Of a DNA stretch of 64,000 nt, positions 17,837-25,871 are shown one piece after another. How positions within the stretch are numbered: the first letter of the stretch is position 1; each line of letters begins with the position of its first letter. The position numbers were made by a program, and so were the translations under genes. This DNA comes from an uncultured Cellvibrio sp. (GTDB lineage Bacteria > Pseudomonadota > Gammaproteobacteria > Pseudomonadales > Cellvibrionaceae), in the NCBI GenBank assembly GCA_946481095.1, contig CAMLML010000012.1:1-64000 (forward strand), given 5' to 3'. The notes under the pieces were generated by a model that was not told the DNA's origin, searched no databases, and saw nothing but the letters and a program-made list of their open reading frames with translations.

Positions 17837-18874
17837 TTAAAAAGAAACGGTTCTTTGGGTTTTATGACTTTCTTCTGCTGCCAGCAGAACTTCAACTGCT
17901 AATAATGCCTGTTGTGCTGTGAAACGCAATGGTTCTTGACCGGAAATATGACGGACAATATTGCGATAAAAGTTTTCGTAACAACCTGTGACACTTTCAA
18001 TTCGCTCTGTTTCCACGCCCTGTGCTGTTTGTAAATGCAATAAACCACAGTTGTCGTCAGCATGTTTTGCCCATTGTGGATGGCCCGGTAAAACACCCTT
18101 CATCATTTGTTGTTCCTGCACATCCTGACCAAACTTAAGGAAAGATCCTTTATCACCATGCAAGCTGACAGTTGCACCTTTGGCGCTCACAAACGTATTG
18201 GATCGCAACAGCACACGCATATCGGCGTAATGTAAACACACATTAAAATAATCAGTGGAGCCATCAGGCCGACGCAAGCTACGCATATCGGCTTGCACGG
18301 CTAGTGGGCAGCCGAATAAACACAAAACAGAATCTACCATGTGTACGCCCAAATCAAACCAGGTTCCTGCACCAGGTAAATTATCTTCTTTCCAGCGTTT
18401 GTGTGTGACTGTGTTTCTATAGCGATCATAATGCCATTCGACTTCAATAATTCTTCCCAGTTGTTGTGATTGAATAATTTTTGCAACAGTTAGATGATCG
18501 GTTTCCAAACGTTTATTATGGAAAACAGCGAGACATTTTTGTTGTTGGTTGGCGAGCGACATTAATTCTTTGCCTTCTTGTAAATTAATCACAAAAGGTT
18601 TTTCCAATACCACATGCTTGCCCGCTTTCAATGCAGCCTTTGCCATAGAGTAATGAAACTCATTGGGGGTATTGACTACAACCACATCAATATGTGGATT
18701 CTGTAAAATGTCATCGAAACTTTTTACAATAGAGGCTTGAGGATAATCATTCAGCGCTGATTCACTATTGCGCTGCAAAATACTGTGCAGTTGCATACCG
18801 GGTTCAGCGGTAATTAATGGCGCATGAAATACTTTGCCTGACATGCCATAAGAACAGAGTGCAACTTTTAACAT
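17837..18874 (-). CDS. Gfo/Idh/MocA-family oxidoreductase (YdgJ-like)
   Basis: A 345-residue NAD(P)-dependent oxidoreductase. The N-terminal Rossmann segment starts LKVALCSYGMSGKVFHAPLI, and the EKPF motif (AGKHVVLEKPF) ends the cofactor domain. GTWFDLGVHMVD carries the conserved aspartate and histidine of the active site. The FHAPL start and overall length fit the YdgJ/IolW subgroup, some of which act on scyllo-inositol or other cyclic polyols and sugars. The substrate here is unknown. It is 43 bp upstream of argA on the same strand, without obvious functional link. Confidence 0.85.
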   Translation of the reverse strand: MLKVALCSYGMSGKVFHAPLITAEPGMQLHSILQRNSESALNDYPQASIVKSFDDILQNPHIDVVVVNTPNEFHYSMAKAALKAGKHVVLEKPFVINLQEGKELMSLANQQQKCLAVFHNKRLETDHLTVAKIIQSQQLGRIIEVEWHYDRYRNTVTHKRWKEDNLPGAGTWFDLGVHMVDSVLCLFGCPLAVQADMRSLRRPDGSTDYFNVCLHYADMRVLLRSNTFVSAKGATVSLHGDKGSFLKFGQDVQEQQMMKGVLPGHPQWAKHADDNCGLLHLQTAQGVETERIESVTGCYENFYRNIVRHISGQEPLRFTAQQALLAVEVLLAAEESHKTQRTVSF

Positions 18875-18958
18875 GATAATCTCAAATTATTTGCAATAAT
18901 GCGGACGTTTTCGCCGCTCATGGTAAATTAAACCCCTCAATCAACAAAGGAGTTCACT

Positions 18959-19657
18959 ATGTTAAATCGTCATTTTTTGCCTGTTATTCTCTTATCCGGT
19001 CTGTGCATTACTGCTTGCAGTAAAAAAAATGAAGCTCCTGCTGAAGAGACCACCAATAACACTGCACAGGTCGCATCAACTGTTGCAGAAGCTGTCAGTT
19101 CCCAACCTCAAGTGGAGGCAGTTGTTGAAGATCCGGAAGTGGCCAAAAAACGCAAAGCCATGGAATTTGCCTTGAAAGAAGATGAAATTAAAAATGATCC
19201 CAAGGGTCAGTGGGCAGTGAATGCAAAAGCCAGTACAACCTATGCCGGTAATTTGGATAATCCTCAAGCCAGTTATCATCCGATGCAAGCAACCGGTGTT
19301 CCCAATGTTGATCGCCATGCAGATGATTCCAGTTCATGGGCGACAAAAGAAGCAGATGCGGGAATTGAATGGATTGAATTGGATTACGCCAAACCTGTTA
19401 ATGCCACAGAAATTCGTATACGCCAAACATTTAATCCGGGTGCCATTATTAAAGTAGAATTATTTGATGAATCAGGTACTGCACATAATGTTTGGCAAGG
19501 TCCTGATATGACCAGCTATCCAGACAACGAAATTGCCTGGTTAAATGTTGCGGTGGAGAAAACTCAATATAAAACCCAAAAAGTAAAAATTACTTTGGCA
19601 ACCAACGCAGTTGATGGATGGAATGAAATTGATGCGGTGCAATTGATAGGCGAATAA
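18959..19657 (+). CDS. Lipoprotein with discoidin-like C-terminal domain
   Basis: A 232-residue lipoprotein with signal MLNRHFLPVILLSGLC and lipobox ITAC. After a low-complexity acidic linker (residues about 22-80) comes a beta-sandwich domain of about 150 residues. It opens WAVNAKASTTY and includes ATGVPNVDRHADDSSSWATK and IEWIELDYAKPVNATEIRI, then ends with WNEIDAVQLIGE. This is the pattern of F5/8-type C (discoidin)-related domains that bind carbohydrate or surfaces. AAAGGAG precedes the ATG. It is a single gene with its own terminator. The binding partner is unknown. Confidence 0.75.
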   Translation: MLNRHFLPVILLSGLCITACSKKNEAPAEETTNNTAQVASTVAEAVSSQPQVEAVVEDPEVAKKRKAMEFALKEDEIKNDPKGQWAVNAKASTTYAGNLDNPQASYHPMQATGVPNVDRHADDSSSWATKEADAGIEWIELDYAKPVNATEIRIRQTFNPGAIIKVELFDESGTAHNVWQGPDMTSYPDNEIAWLNVAVEKTQYKTQKVKITLATNAVDGWNEIDAVQLIGE

Positions 19658-19733
19658 GTTAAATAGAGATTTTTGCACGAAGTAAAATTAAACAATGAAT
19701 TTGTGCAAAGGTCTCAAATAATATTAAGTCAAG

Positions 19734-19758
19734 AAAGGCAGCGCTGGCTGCCTTTTTT
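19734..19758 (+). terminator. Intrinsic terminator after the discoidin-like lipoprotein gene
   Basis: Stem AAAGGCAGC / GCTGCCTTT around loop GCTG, followed by a run of T on the plus strand. It lies about 75 bp past the stop codon at 19657 and just before the convergent exporter operon. Confidence 0.8.
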
Positions 19759-19764
19759 ATGTCA

Positions 19765-20880
19765 TTAATCCAATCGCTTTTTAAAGTTTAATGTGGCAAT
19801 CAATATGCCCAGAATGGCAAATAACAATAAGCAGAAAATATCACCACCCAGATCAGTCCAGTGCGCATCGCGCAAGACTACGCCGCGAATCATGCGTACA
19901 AAGTGTGTGGCCGGTAATGCTTCGGCAATCCATTGTGCAGGCTTTGGCATGGCAGCGTAAGGAAAAATAAATCCGGATAATAAAATGGATGGCAATAAAA
20001 TAAATACTGTCATTTGCATGGCCTGTAATTGTGTTTTGGCTTTGGTGGAAATTAATAAGCCTAAAGCAAGGCTGGCGAGAATAAAACATAAAGTAACGAC
20101 GAATAATGATGTAATGTCTTTTGGTAAAGGTACCGCAAAAAACGCATGACCCAGAGATAAAATAATCCCCATTTGGAAAAAACCGATAAAGATATAAGGC
20201 AATATTTTTCCTAACATCAATTCAAGTGGTCTTACTGGTGTTGTAATTAAAAATTCCATATTGCCCTGTTCACGTTCACGTACAATGGCAGCAGATGTAA
20301 ATAAAATCATGGTCATGGTCAGAATAATCGCAATCAATCCCGGGACTATATTCACTGCACTGCGTTGTTCGGGATTAAAATAACTGACGACTTCATAAAC
20401 CGAAGTGGGAACAACACTGACAGGAACACCGCGAATACTAATCGGCATTTGTCGCAAGCCTTTGATGGCATTGGTTAGCATAGGGTCAGATGCATCAGTG
20501 ATCCATTGTGCAACGGGCCTTGCAGTTGGGTCGCGTTCTTTTTCAATAACTCTGCGATTAAAATCATCCGGTAAATATAAAACAGCACTGACTTTCCCTT
20601 GTGTGATTGCCGCTTCTGCTTCGGTCAGTGAAGAAAAATAATATTGAAATTCGACAACTTGTGAAGCTTCAAGATCTTGCACCAATTGTCTTGCCAAACT
20701 GCTGTGGCTGTCATCCACTAATCCGGCAGGTACATGGCGCACATCGGTATTGATTGCATAACCAAATAAAATAAGTTGTACCAAAGGGATCATCACAATC
20801 ATGCCAAAAGTAATTCGGTCGCGCGATAATTGTTTTAATTCTTTAAAAACGATAGCGCCAATTCTAGTGATGCTGAGCAT
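19765..20880 (-). CDS. ABC-2 type exporter permease (YbhR/YhhJ-like)
   Basis: A 371-residue permease. The start is ATG 20880 behind AGGAG with 6-nt spacing, inside the end of the ATPase gene (17-bp overlap); a frame extension to 20916 lacks a ribosome site. One N-terminal membrane helix (about residues 25-45) is followed by a large periplasmic domain. Five or so C-terminal helices then begin near NIVPGLIAIILTMTMIL, with the EREQGNMEFLITTPV motif of ABC-2 permeases. With the ATPase and HlyD-like gene it forms a tripartite-style exporter like E. coli YbhGFSR. Only one permease gene is present here, so it presumably dimerises. Confidence 0.88.
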   Translation of the reverse strand: MLSITRIGAIVFKELKQLSRDRITFGMIVMIPLVQLILFGYAINTDVRHVPAGLVDDSHSSLARQLVQDLEASQVVEFQYYFSSLTEAEAAITQGKVSAVLYLPDDFNRRVIEKERDPTARPVAQWITDASDPMLTNAIKGLRQMPISIRGVPVSVVPTSVYEVVSYFNPEQRSAVNIVPGLIAIILTMTMILFTSAAIVREREQGNMEFLITTPVRPLELMLGKILPYIFIGFFQMGIILSLGHAFFAVPLPKDITSLFVVTLCFILASLALGLLISTKAKTQLQAMQMTVFILLPSILLSGFIFPYAAMPKPAQWIAEALPATHFVRMIRGVVLRDAHWTDLGGDIFCLLLFAILGILIATLNFKKRLD

Positions 20881-21793
20881 AAACGGCTCCTGTATTGGCA
20901 ACAAATACATCTTCAAGGCTCGGTCTTACCAGTGCGTAATTAATTTGCAATTGTTGTGATGTTTTAACGGATTCCAATTGCGATAAGCTGTCTTTTTTAA
21001 TCAGAACGCGCAAGCGCAAACCAATTTGTGCGGCTGAAAGAATATTTGGCTGTTGTAATAAAATGCGTTTTACATTCCGCAAATCCTGGCCATCGATTTC
21101 AACAACATCGGCATGCATCTGTTGCATTAATTCATCCGGGCTGCCATCCGCACGTTTTTCGCCGGTCTCTAAAATAGCAATTCGATGGCAGCGTTCGGCT
21201 TCATCCATATAGTGAGTTGATACCAAAATGCTGGTGCCTGCATCACTTAAATCAAATAATCTTTCCCAAAATTCGCGGCGATTTTCAGGATCAACAGCCG
21301 ATGTGGGTTCATCCAAAAATAATAATGAAGGTTTGTGTAATGTAGCAGCTGCCAGAGCCAGCCGTTGTTTTTGACCACCACTGAGTGCGCCTGCCATGAC
21401 TTTTTTCTTATCGGTTAAATGATAGAGTGACAAAAGTTCATCAATGCGCTGTCTGGCGTAATGTTTTTCAAGGCTATAAATTTTTGCTACAAACTGTAGA
21501 TTTTCAAGAAGTGACAGATTTTCATAGAGTGAAAATTTTTGCGTCATGTAGCCAATTTGATTGCGAAGCTTTTCTGCATCTTGTGGTAGATCGCAATTTA
21601 ATACTTTTATTTTTCCCTTGGTGGGTGTGAGTAAACCGGTGAGCATGCGAATCGATGTTGATTTGCCGCAACCATTTGGGCCAAGAAATCCATAAATGCA
21701 ACCTTTGGGAACTTTGAGGTCAACATTATTAACAGCAAAATAATCACCAAATTGTCGTGACATGCCCTCTGCTTCAATTACCCATTCTGTCAT
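20864..21793 (-). CDS. ABC exporter ATP-binding protein
   Basis: A 309-residue ATPase. Walker A is GPNGCGKST, the signature is LSGGQKQRLALAAA, and Walker B is SLLFLDEPTSAVDPENR. A C-terminal extension of about 80 residues follows the nucleotide-binding domain. It energises the ABC-2 permease encoded next. The start codon overlaps the stop of the HlyD-like gene by 4 bp (ATGA), so the three genes are translationally coupled. Drug or small-molecule efflux is likely from the family; the substrate is unknown. Confidence 0.93.
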   Translation of the reverse strand: MTEWVIEAEGMSRQFGDYFAVNNVDLKVPKGCIYGFLGPNGCGKSTSIRMLTGLLTPTKGKIKVLNCDLPQDAEKLRNQIGYMTQKFSLYENLSLLENLQFVAKIYSLEKHYARQRIDELLSLYHLTDKKKVMAGALSGGQKQRLALAAATLHKPSLLFLDEPTSAVDPENRREFWERLFDLSDAGTSILVSTHYMDEAERCHRIAILETGEKRADGSPDELMQQMHADVVEIDGQDLRNVKRILLQQPNILSAAQIGLRLRVLIKKDSLSQLESVKTSQQLQINYALVRPSLEDVFVANTGAVYAQHH

Positions 21794-22728
21794 TTCAGCT
21801 CCATGTGCAGAGGAATCCCGGTTGGTAATTGGGTTGCATCTTGCAAGTTGGCTTCCATTTTATACATTAATCGTGTGCGTTCAGATTGATGTAGTGAAAA
21901 GTAAGGCGTAAAAAAAGGGCGGGGACTAATGAAGCGAATTTTTCCGGCAAAAGGTTTTTCGATACCATCGATATAGATATCAACAGTGTCGTTGACTTTA
22001 TATTTTGCCAGGGATGTTTCCGGTAAAGATAAACGTGCAAAAGGAATGCTATCAGCTGCAATAATTGCCACTACTGCTCCCAGGGGAACACGTTCGCCAA
22101 TCTCATAAGGGAAATCCTCCAGTACACCGTCACGGGTTGCTTTGATTTGCAAATCATCCAGCTTTTTTTGCTCTTGTGCCAATAAAGCTTCTGCATTTTT
22201 TAATGCGGCTTCGGCTTGTTGAATAATTTCTTCACGATTTCCGGTTTGCAATTCATGAAATTGCTGTTGACTATCATCCAATTGTGCTTTGGCCAGGTCG
22301 AATTGTAATTTGGCTTGATCCAGTTCTGCGTCTGAAATCAATGACTGTTTTCGTAATGACTCGCGACGCTGTAGCTCCCGCTGTGTATTATCCAATTTTA
22401 TTTTAGCTTGTTGTACACGCGCTTTGGCGCTGGCTATCTGTTCCTGACGCGAACCATTTTTATAAAAGTTCAACGAAGCTTCTAATCGGCTTCGCTCAGC
22501 TTGCATTTGTTTGACGCGTTCTGATTCCAGAGTCGAATCGAGGCTTAATAACAAATCGCCTTTTTTCACATATGTACCTTCAGCAACGGCGTGATTCAAG
22601 ATAATTTCATTAGCCGTTGCAGATAAAGTAATACGATCACGTTCGAGAGTGCCGAATGCAGAGGGTGCTTCCATTTGTTCGCAGGCGGTTAATTGAATAC
22701 TTAATATCAGCAACAATATTTTTTTCAA
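21790..22728 (-). CDS. HlyD-family periplasmic adaptor lipoprotein
   Basis: A 312-residue membrane-fusion protein, first gene of the exporter operon. It carries a lipoprotein signal (ILLLILSIQLTAC), the lipoyl half-motif VAEGTYVKKGDLLLSLD, a long alpha-helical hairpin (about residues 70-200, rich in Gln, Ala and Lys) and a second lipoyl half ATRDGVLEDFPYEIGERV. It should link the inner-membrane ABC transporter to an outer-membrane channel such as TolC, which is not encoded here. The layout HlyD-ATPase-permease matches YbhG-type systems. Confidence 0.9.
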   Translation of the reverse strand: MKKILLLILSIQLTACEQMEAPSAFGTLERDRITLSATANEIILNHAVAEGTYVKKGDLLLSLDSTLESERVKQMQAERSRLEASLNFYKNGSRQEQIASAKARVQQAKIKLDNTQRELQRRESLRKQSLISDAELDQAKLQFDLAKAQLDDSQQQFHELQTGNREEIIQQAEAALKNAEALLAQEQKKLDDLQIKATRDGVLEDFPYEIGERVPLGAVVAIIAADSIPFARLSLPETSLAKYKVNDTVDIYIDGIEKPFAGKIRFISPRPFFTPYFSLHQSERTRLMYKMEANLQDATQLPTGIPLHMELK

Positions 22729-22791
22729 TTGTTCATACTCCGGATTTATTGTATGTCTGAATTTTATCCTGGTAGCTACGGTGATTATGTT

Positions 22792-23946
22792 TTACAAACA
22801 AAATTTCTCAATTAACTGCCGAACAATTTTTACCGCAGGTTCCAGTTGATTTAATGCGATAAATTCATCGGGTTGATGAGCTTGATCGATTGAACCCGGG
22901 CCAAGGATAAGCGTTTGCATGTTCAGTTGTTGCATAAAGGGTGCTTCAGTGGCGAAGGCAACGCTTTCAGATGGATGGCCGGAAAGTTGCTCGCCTATTT
23001 TCACCAACTCTGAATTTTCATCCTCTGCAAAGGGTTCAACACCTTCGAATAAGGATGAAAAGACAATATCGGTTTTGCTGGCGTCGGCAATCGGGTTGAG
23101 CCTTTGTTGGATAATGTCGCGCAATTGGTGATTATCCATTCCGGGTAATAATCGTAAATCAAAATGCAATTCACATTCACCGCAAATTCGGTTGGCGCCA
23201 TCGCCGCCATGAATGCAACCCAAATTTAGCGTGGGTATTTGTACGGCAAATCCGGGGTTGCGATATTGCAGTTGTAATTCATTACGTAATTTTTTTAATT
23301 CGATTATTACATCTGACATCACATCCAATGCATTTTTCCCCAATGCAGGATTGGATGAGTGCCCGCTTTTTCCTTGCACACGAATGCATTCCATCATGAT
23401 GCCCTTGTGCATACGGATAGGTTTTAATTCGGTGGGTTCACCAATAACGGCATAACGAGGTGTGTTGCCTGCAATTCCTTGTTTAGCCAATGCACGTGCG
23501 CCACTCATGCTACTTTCTTCATCTGCGGTGGCTAATACAATTAATGGATGTTTAAACGTCTTTTGCAAATATGGTTGTACTGCTTGCAATATGATGGGAA
23601 AAAAACCTTTCATATCGGTTGCACCCAATCCATAAAGTTTTTGGTTTTTTTCAATGAGTGTGAATGGATCGGATTGCCAACGGTTTTCATCATAAGGAAC
23701 AGTATCACTGTGGCCTGCCAACACTAATCCGCCATCACCTTGACCTAACGTGGCAATCAAATTGGCTTTGCCTGTTTGTGCCAATGGCATGATGCGGGTG
23801 CTAAATCCTGCATCGCCAAACCAATTGGCCAGTAATTCAATAACCGGTAAATTTGGCATGTCCCATTTGGCGACTGCACAACTGACAGAAGGCTTGGCAA
23901 CCAGTTGTGCCAGTTGGTCTTTATAAAGATTGGTGTTGAACGACAT
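22792..23946 (-). CDS. argE: Acetylornithine deacetylase
   Basis: A 384-residue M20-family metallohydrolase, one residue longer than E. coli ArgE. It releases ornithine from N-acetylornithine in arginine synthesis. Metal-site motifs are visible: VLAGHSDTVP, GATDMKGF, TADEESSMSGA and the late GPGSIDQAHQPDEFI. ATG 23946 is preferred; a TTG seven codons upstream (23967) is the alternative. Both starts lie within or beside a 14-bp perfect inverted repeat, which may control translation. It is divergently placed from nothing close: the next gene upstream is on the same strand. Confidence 0.93.
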   Translation of the reverse strand: MSFNTNLYKDQLAQLVAKPSVSCAVAKWDMPNLPVIELLANWFGDAGFSTRIMPLAQTGKANLIATLGQGDGGLVLAGHSDTVPYDENRWQSDPFTLIEKNQKLYGLGATDMKGFFPIILQAVQPYLQKTFKHPLIVLATADEESSMSGARALAKQGIAGNTPRYAVIGEPTELKPIRMHKGIMMECIRVQGKSGHSSNPALGKNALDVMSDVIIELKKLRNELQLQYRNPGFAVQIPTLNLGCIHGGDGANRICGECELHFDLRLLPGMDNHQLRDIIQQRLNPIADASKTDIVFSSLFEGVEPFAEDENSELVKIGEQLSGHPSESVAFATEAPFMQQLNMQTLILGPGSIDQAHQPDEFIALNQLEPAVKIVRQLIEKFCL

Positions 23947-23982
23947 AGAATTATCCGCTTGAGTCAACCGGATAATTCTATG
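23944..23982 (-). promoter_or_regulatory. 14-bp perfect inverted repeat over the argE start codon
   Basis: Arms CATAGAATTATCCG (23944-23957) and CGGATAATTCTATG (23969-23982) with an 11-nt spacer. In the argE mRNA the 3' arm contains the ATG start codon and the region just before it. The folded form would hide the start. It could be a translational switch or, as DNA, an operator. It does not match the usual ARG box. Confidence 0.6.
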
Positions 23983-24020
23983 CTTGCCTGAAATGAAATT
24001 GTACTTTTTTATTTACAAAA

Positions 24021-25871
24021 TCATTCTTGTGAAAAAGGTGCAATACCAAATACCGCAATCTCGTTGATTCTGGCATGGGTCGATTGCGCCAGAGAACCTC
24101 TTCTGGCGACAACTCGTAAATTGCTTGTGGTGATAGTGGGTATTGCGTGTGCGCGATGCAATTGATTGTTATCAGTGATGGATACAAGAAGTGTCCAGGT
24201 TTGACCATTCAAATATTCAATATCGTAATCGCGAATAATATAGTCAGCGGTTGTGAAAATATCGACGCTGTTAATGGTTACGGCTGATGACCAGGTGAGT
24301 TCGACCCATTGTGGTAAAGAAACCGTATTATTATTGACCCAACTTTGTAAACCACCTAACTCATGACTCACGCTGTAATCATTAACGCGATAAGGATAAT
24401 AGCAATGCAACACTGATTCGACATCCGGGCAATAAGTTGATGAGGCAGTAGCAGAGGCATAGGGCGCAATATTACTTACCAGAACGCGAATGCTGCTCGT
24501 GCCGGTGTTACCGTGACTATCAGTCGCAGAATAAGTAATAGTGTGTGTTCCCATGGATAAAGTATTGATGTCCAGTGACGTGCCGTAACCTAAAAATCCA
24601 TCGATACTTGAAGTCCAGCGCAATGTGGTTATGGGTTGGCCTGTTGCTGCGCTTTGATTAATTTGTTCCTGTGTTGGCAGTGCGCCATCCTCTTGATCAT
24701 TTGCATAACCTTGAAGGTCAAGTGTGTCACCCAGTTGTATTGCATAACCATCCTGTTGCTCAATAAAAACGGAAGGAATAGTGCCTTGCAAAATTACATT
24801 CAGGTTGTAGCTTGCTGTTGCGGGTAAATAAATATCATCTGCTTCTTTTGTTGCAGTAATAATCACATTGCCAATACTGACACCGGTCACAACACCTTGT
24901 GCATCAACAGTGGCGACAGATGTATCGGAAGAAGAATAAATAATATCGCCAGATCCTGGCGCAGCAGCAGTATTCAATGTGTTGGTAAATTGTTGGTAGA
25001 GATAAACACTTGCAGAACTGCTGGTTGCAAATTGAATGGTTTGTGGGAGTTGTGGTTCTGCACCATTACGAATAATCGCAACGCCCCGGTTGGCATGAGT
25101 CGCAGTTCCATCAATTGCAGTGACTTGCAAGCTAAAACTTTTATCAATTTCTTCGTTGATATCATCAATGAGTGTGACAGGAATTTCTTTTAATACTTCA
25201 CCGGGTGCAAACGTAATTTCACCGGAAACAGGGATGTAATCTGCATTGGTTGCGGTTCCATCCTGTGTCACATAAGAAACGGTAATGGGCGATGTGCCGG
25301 GAGCATTTAATTGAACTTTAAAATTGGCGATTTCATCTTTTTCATTAAACACACCGCCAATCACTTTGACAAAAGTGGGTACTGGTTTTACAAAAATAGA
25401 GAGAGTCGCAGAATTGATCCTGTCTTCACTGTCTTGTGCGGTTAAACGAAACTCCAAAGTTGTTGCGACACTGACATCGGGCAGAAGAATCAGATTATTC
25501 AGCTCCAGCGGCGATGGAATAATAACTTGTGGGCCACTTGCTTGAGTCCAAAGTGTTTTTACAATTTGCGATCCTGCGGCTGCAGTGACGCTGGCATTCA
25601 AATTCAATAATACATTGGGGTCGGCAAATTGCCGCTGGGCAAGGGTAATCTGTGGCAATAATTCCAATGTGGATGGTGTCACAGGTTCTTCACCTGCGGG
25701 GCCAGGTACCAATACTTCACCGTTAATTCCACCGGCAACGGGCGAAGGCAAATCATTATCAGTTGATGTGGTTGATGTGCTGCCACCACCACAAGCGGTT
25801 AACAGCCCTGCAGTTGTCAACAACAAAATAAAAAATAATCTGTTGGTCACTTTTGAAATATTAGAATTCAT
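24021..25871 (-). CDS. Multidomain surface lipoprotein (Calx-beta, Ig-like, discoidin)
   Basis: A 616-residue lipoprotein. The start is ATG 25871 behind a perfect AAGGAGGT, which lies inside the end of the upstream gene (11-bp overlap). The signal ends LLTAC, followed by a Gly-Ser-Thr linker. Domains in order: a PKD-like region (about 75-170), a Calx-beta domain (about 170-270; DGTATNADYIPVSGEITFAPGE), a bacterial Ig-like type 2 domain (SSSDTSVATVDAQGVVTGVS), a second PKD-like stretch and a C-terminal discoidin-like domain. All are adhesion or carbohydrate-binding folds with no catalytic motif. Coupling to the barrel gene implies the two work together at the cell surface. Confidence 0.8.
   Translation of the reverse strand: MNSNISKVTNRLFFILLLTTAGLLTACGGGSTSTTSTDNDLPSPVAGGINGEVLVPGPAGEEPVTPSTLELLPQITLAQRQFADPNVLLNLNASVTAAAGSQIVKTLWTQASGPQVIIPSPLELNNLILLPDVSVATTLEFRLTAQDSEDRINSATLSIFVKPVPTFVKVIGGVFNEKDEIANFKVQLNAPGTSPITVSYVTQDGTATNADYIPVSGEITFAPGEVLKEIPVTLIDDINEEIDKSFSLQVTAIDGTATHANRGVAIIRNGAEPQLPQTIQFATSSSASVYLYQQFTNTLNTAAAPGSGDIIYSSSDTSVATVDAQGVVTGVSIGNVIITATKEADDIYLPATASYNLNVILQGTIPSVFIEQQDGYAIQLGDTLDLQGYANDQEDGALPTQEQINQSAATGQPITTLRWTSSIDGFLGYGTSLDINTLSMGTHTITYSATDSHGNTGTSSIRVLVSNIAPYASATASSTYCPDVESVLHCYYPYRVNDYSVSHELGGLQSWVNNNTVSLPQWVELTWSSAVTINSVDIFTTADYIIRDYDIEYLNGQTWTLLVSITDNNQLHRAHAIPTITTSNLRVVARRGSLAQSTHARINEIAVFGIAPFSQE

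Noticed and set aside
23944..23982. ArgR (ARG box) operator at argE
   Set aside because: The repeat is perfect but its sequence does not match the TGAAT-N4-ATTCA pattern and its spacer is 11 nt, so it was left as an unassigned inverted repeat.
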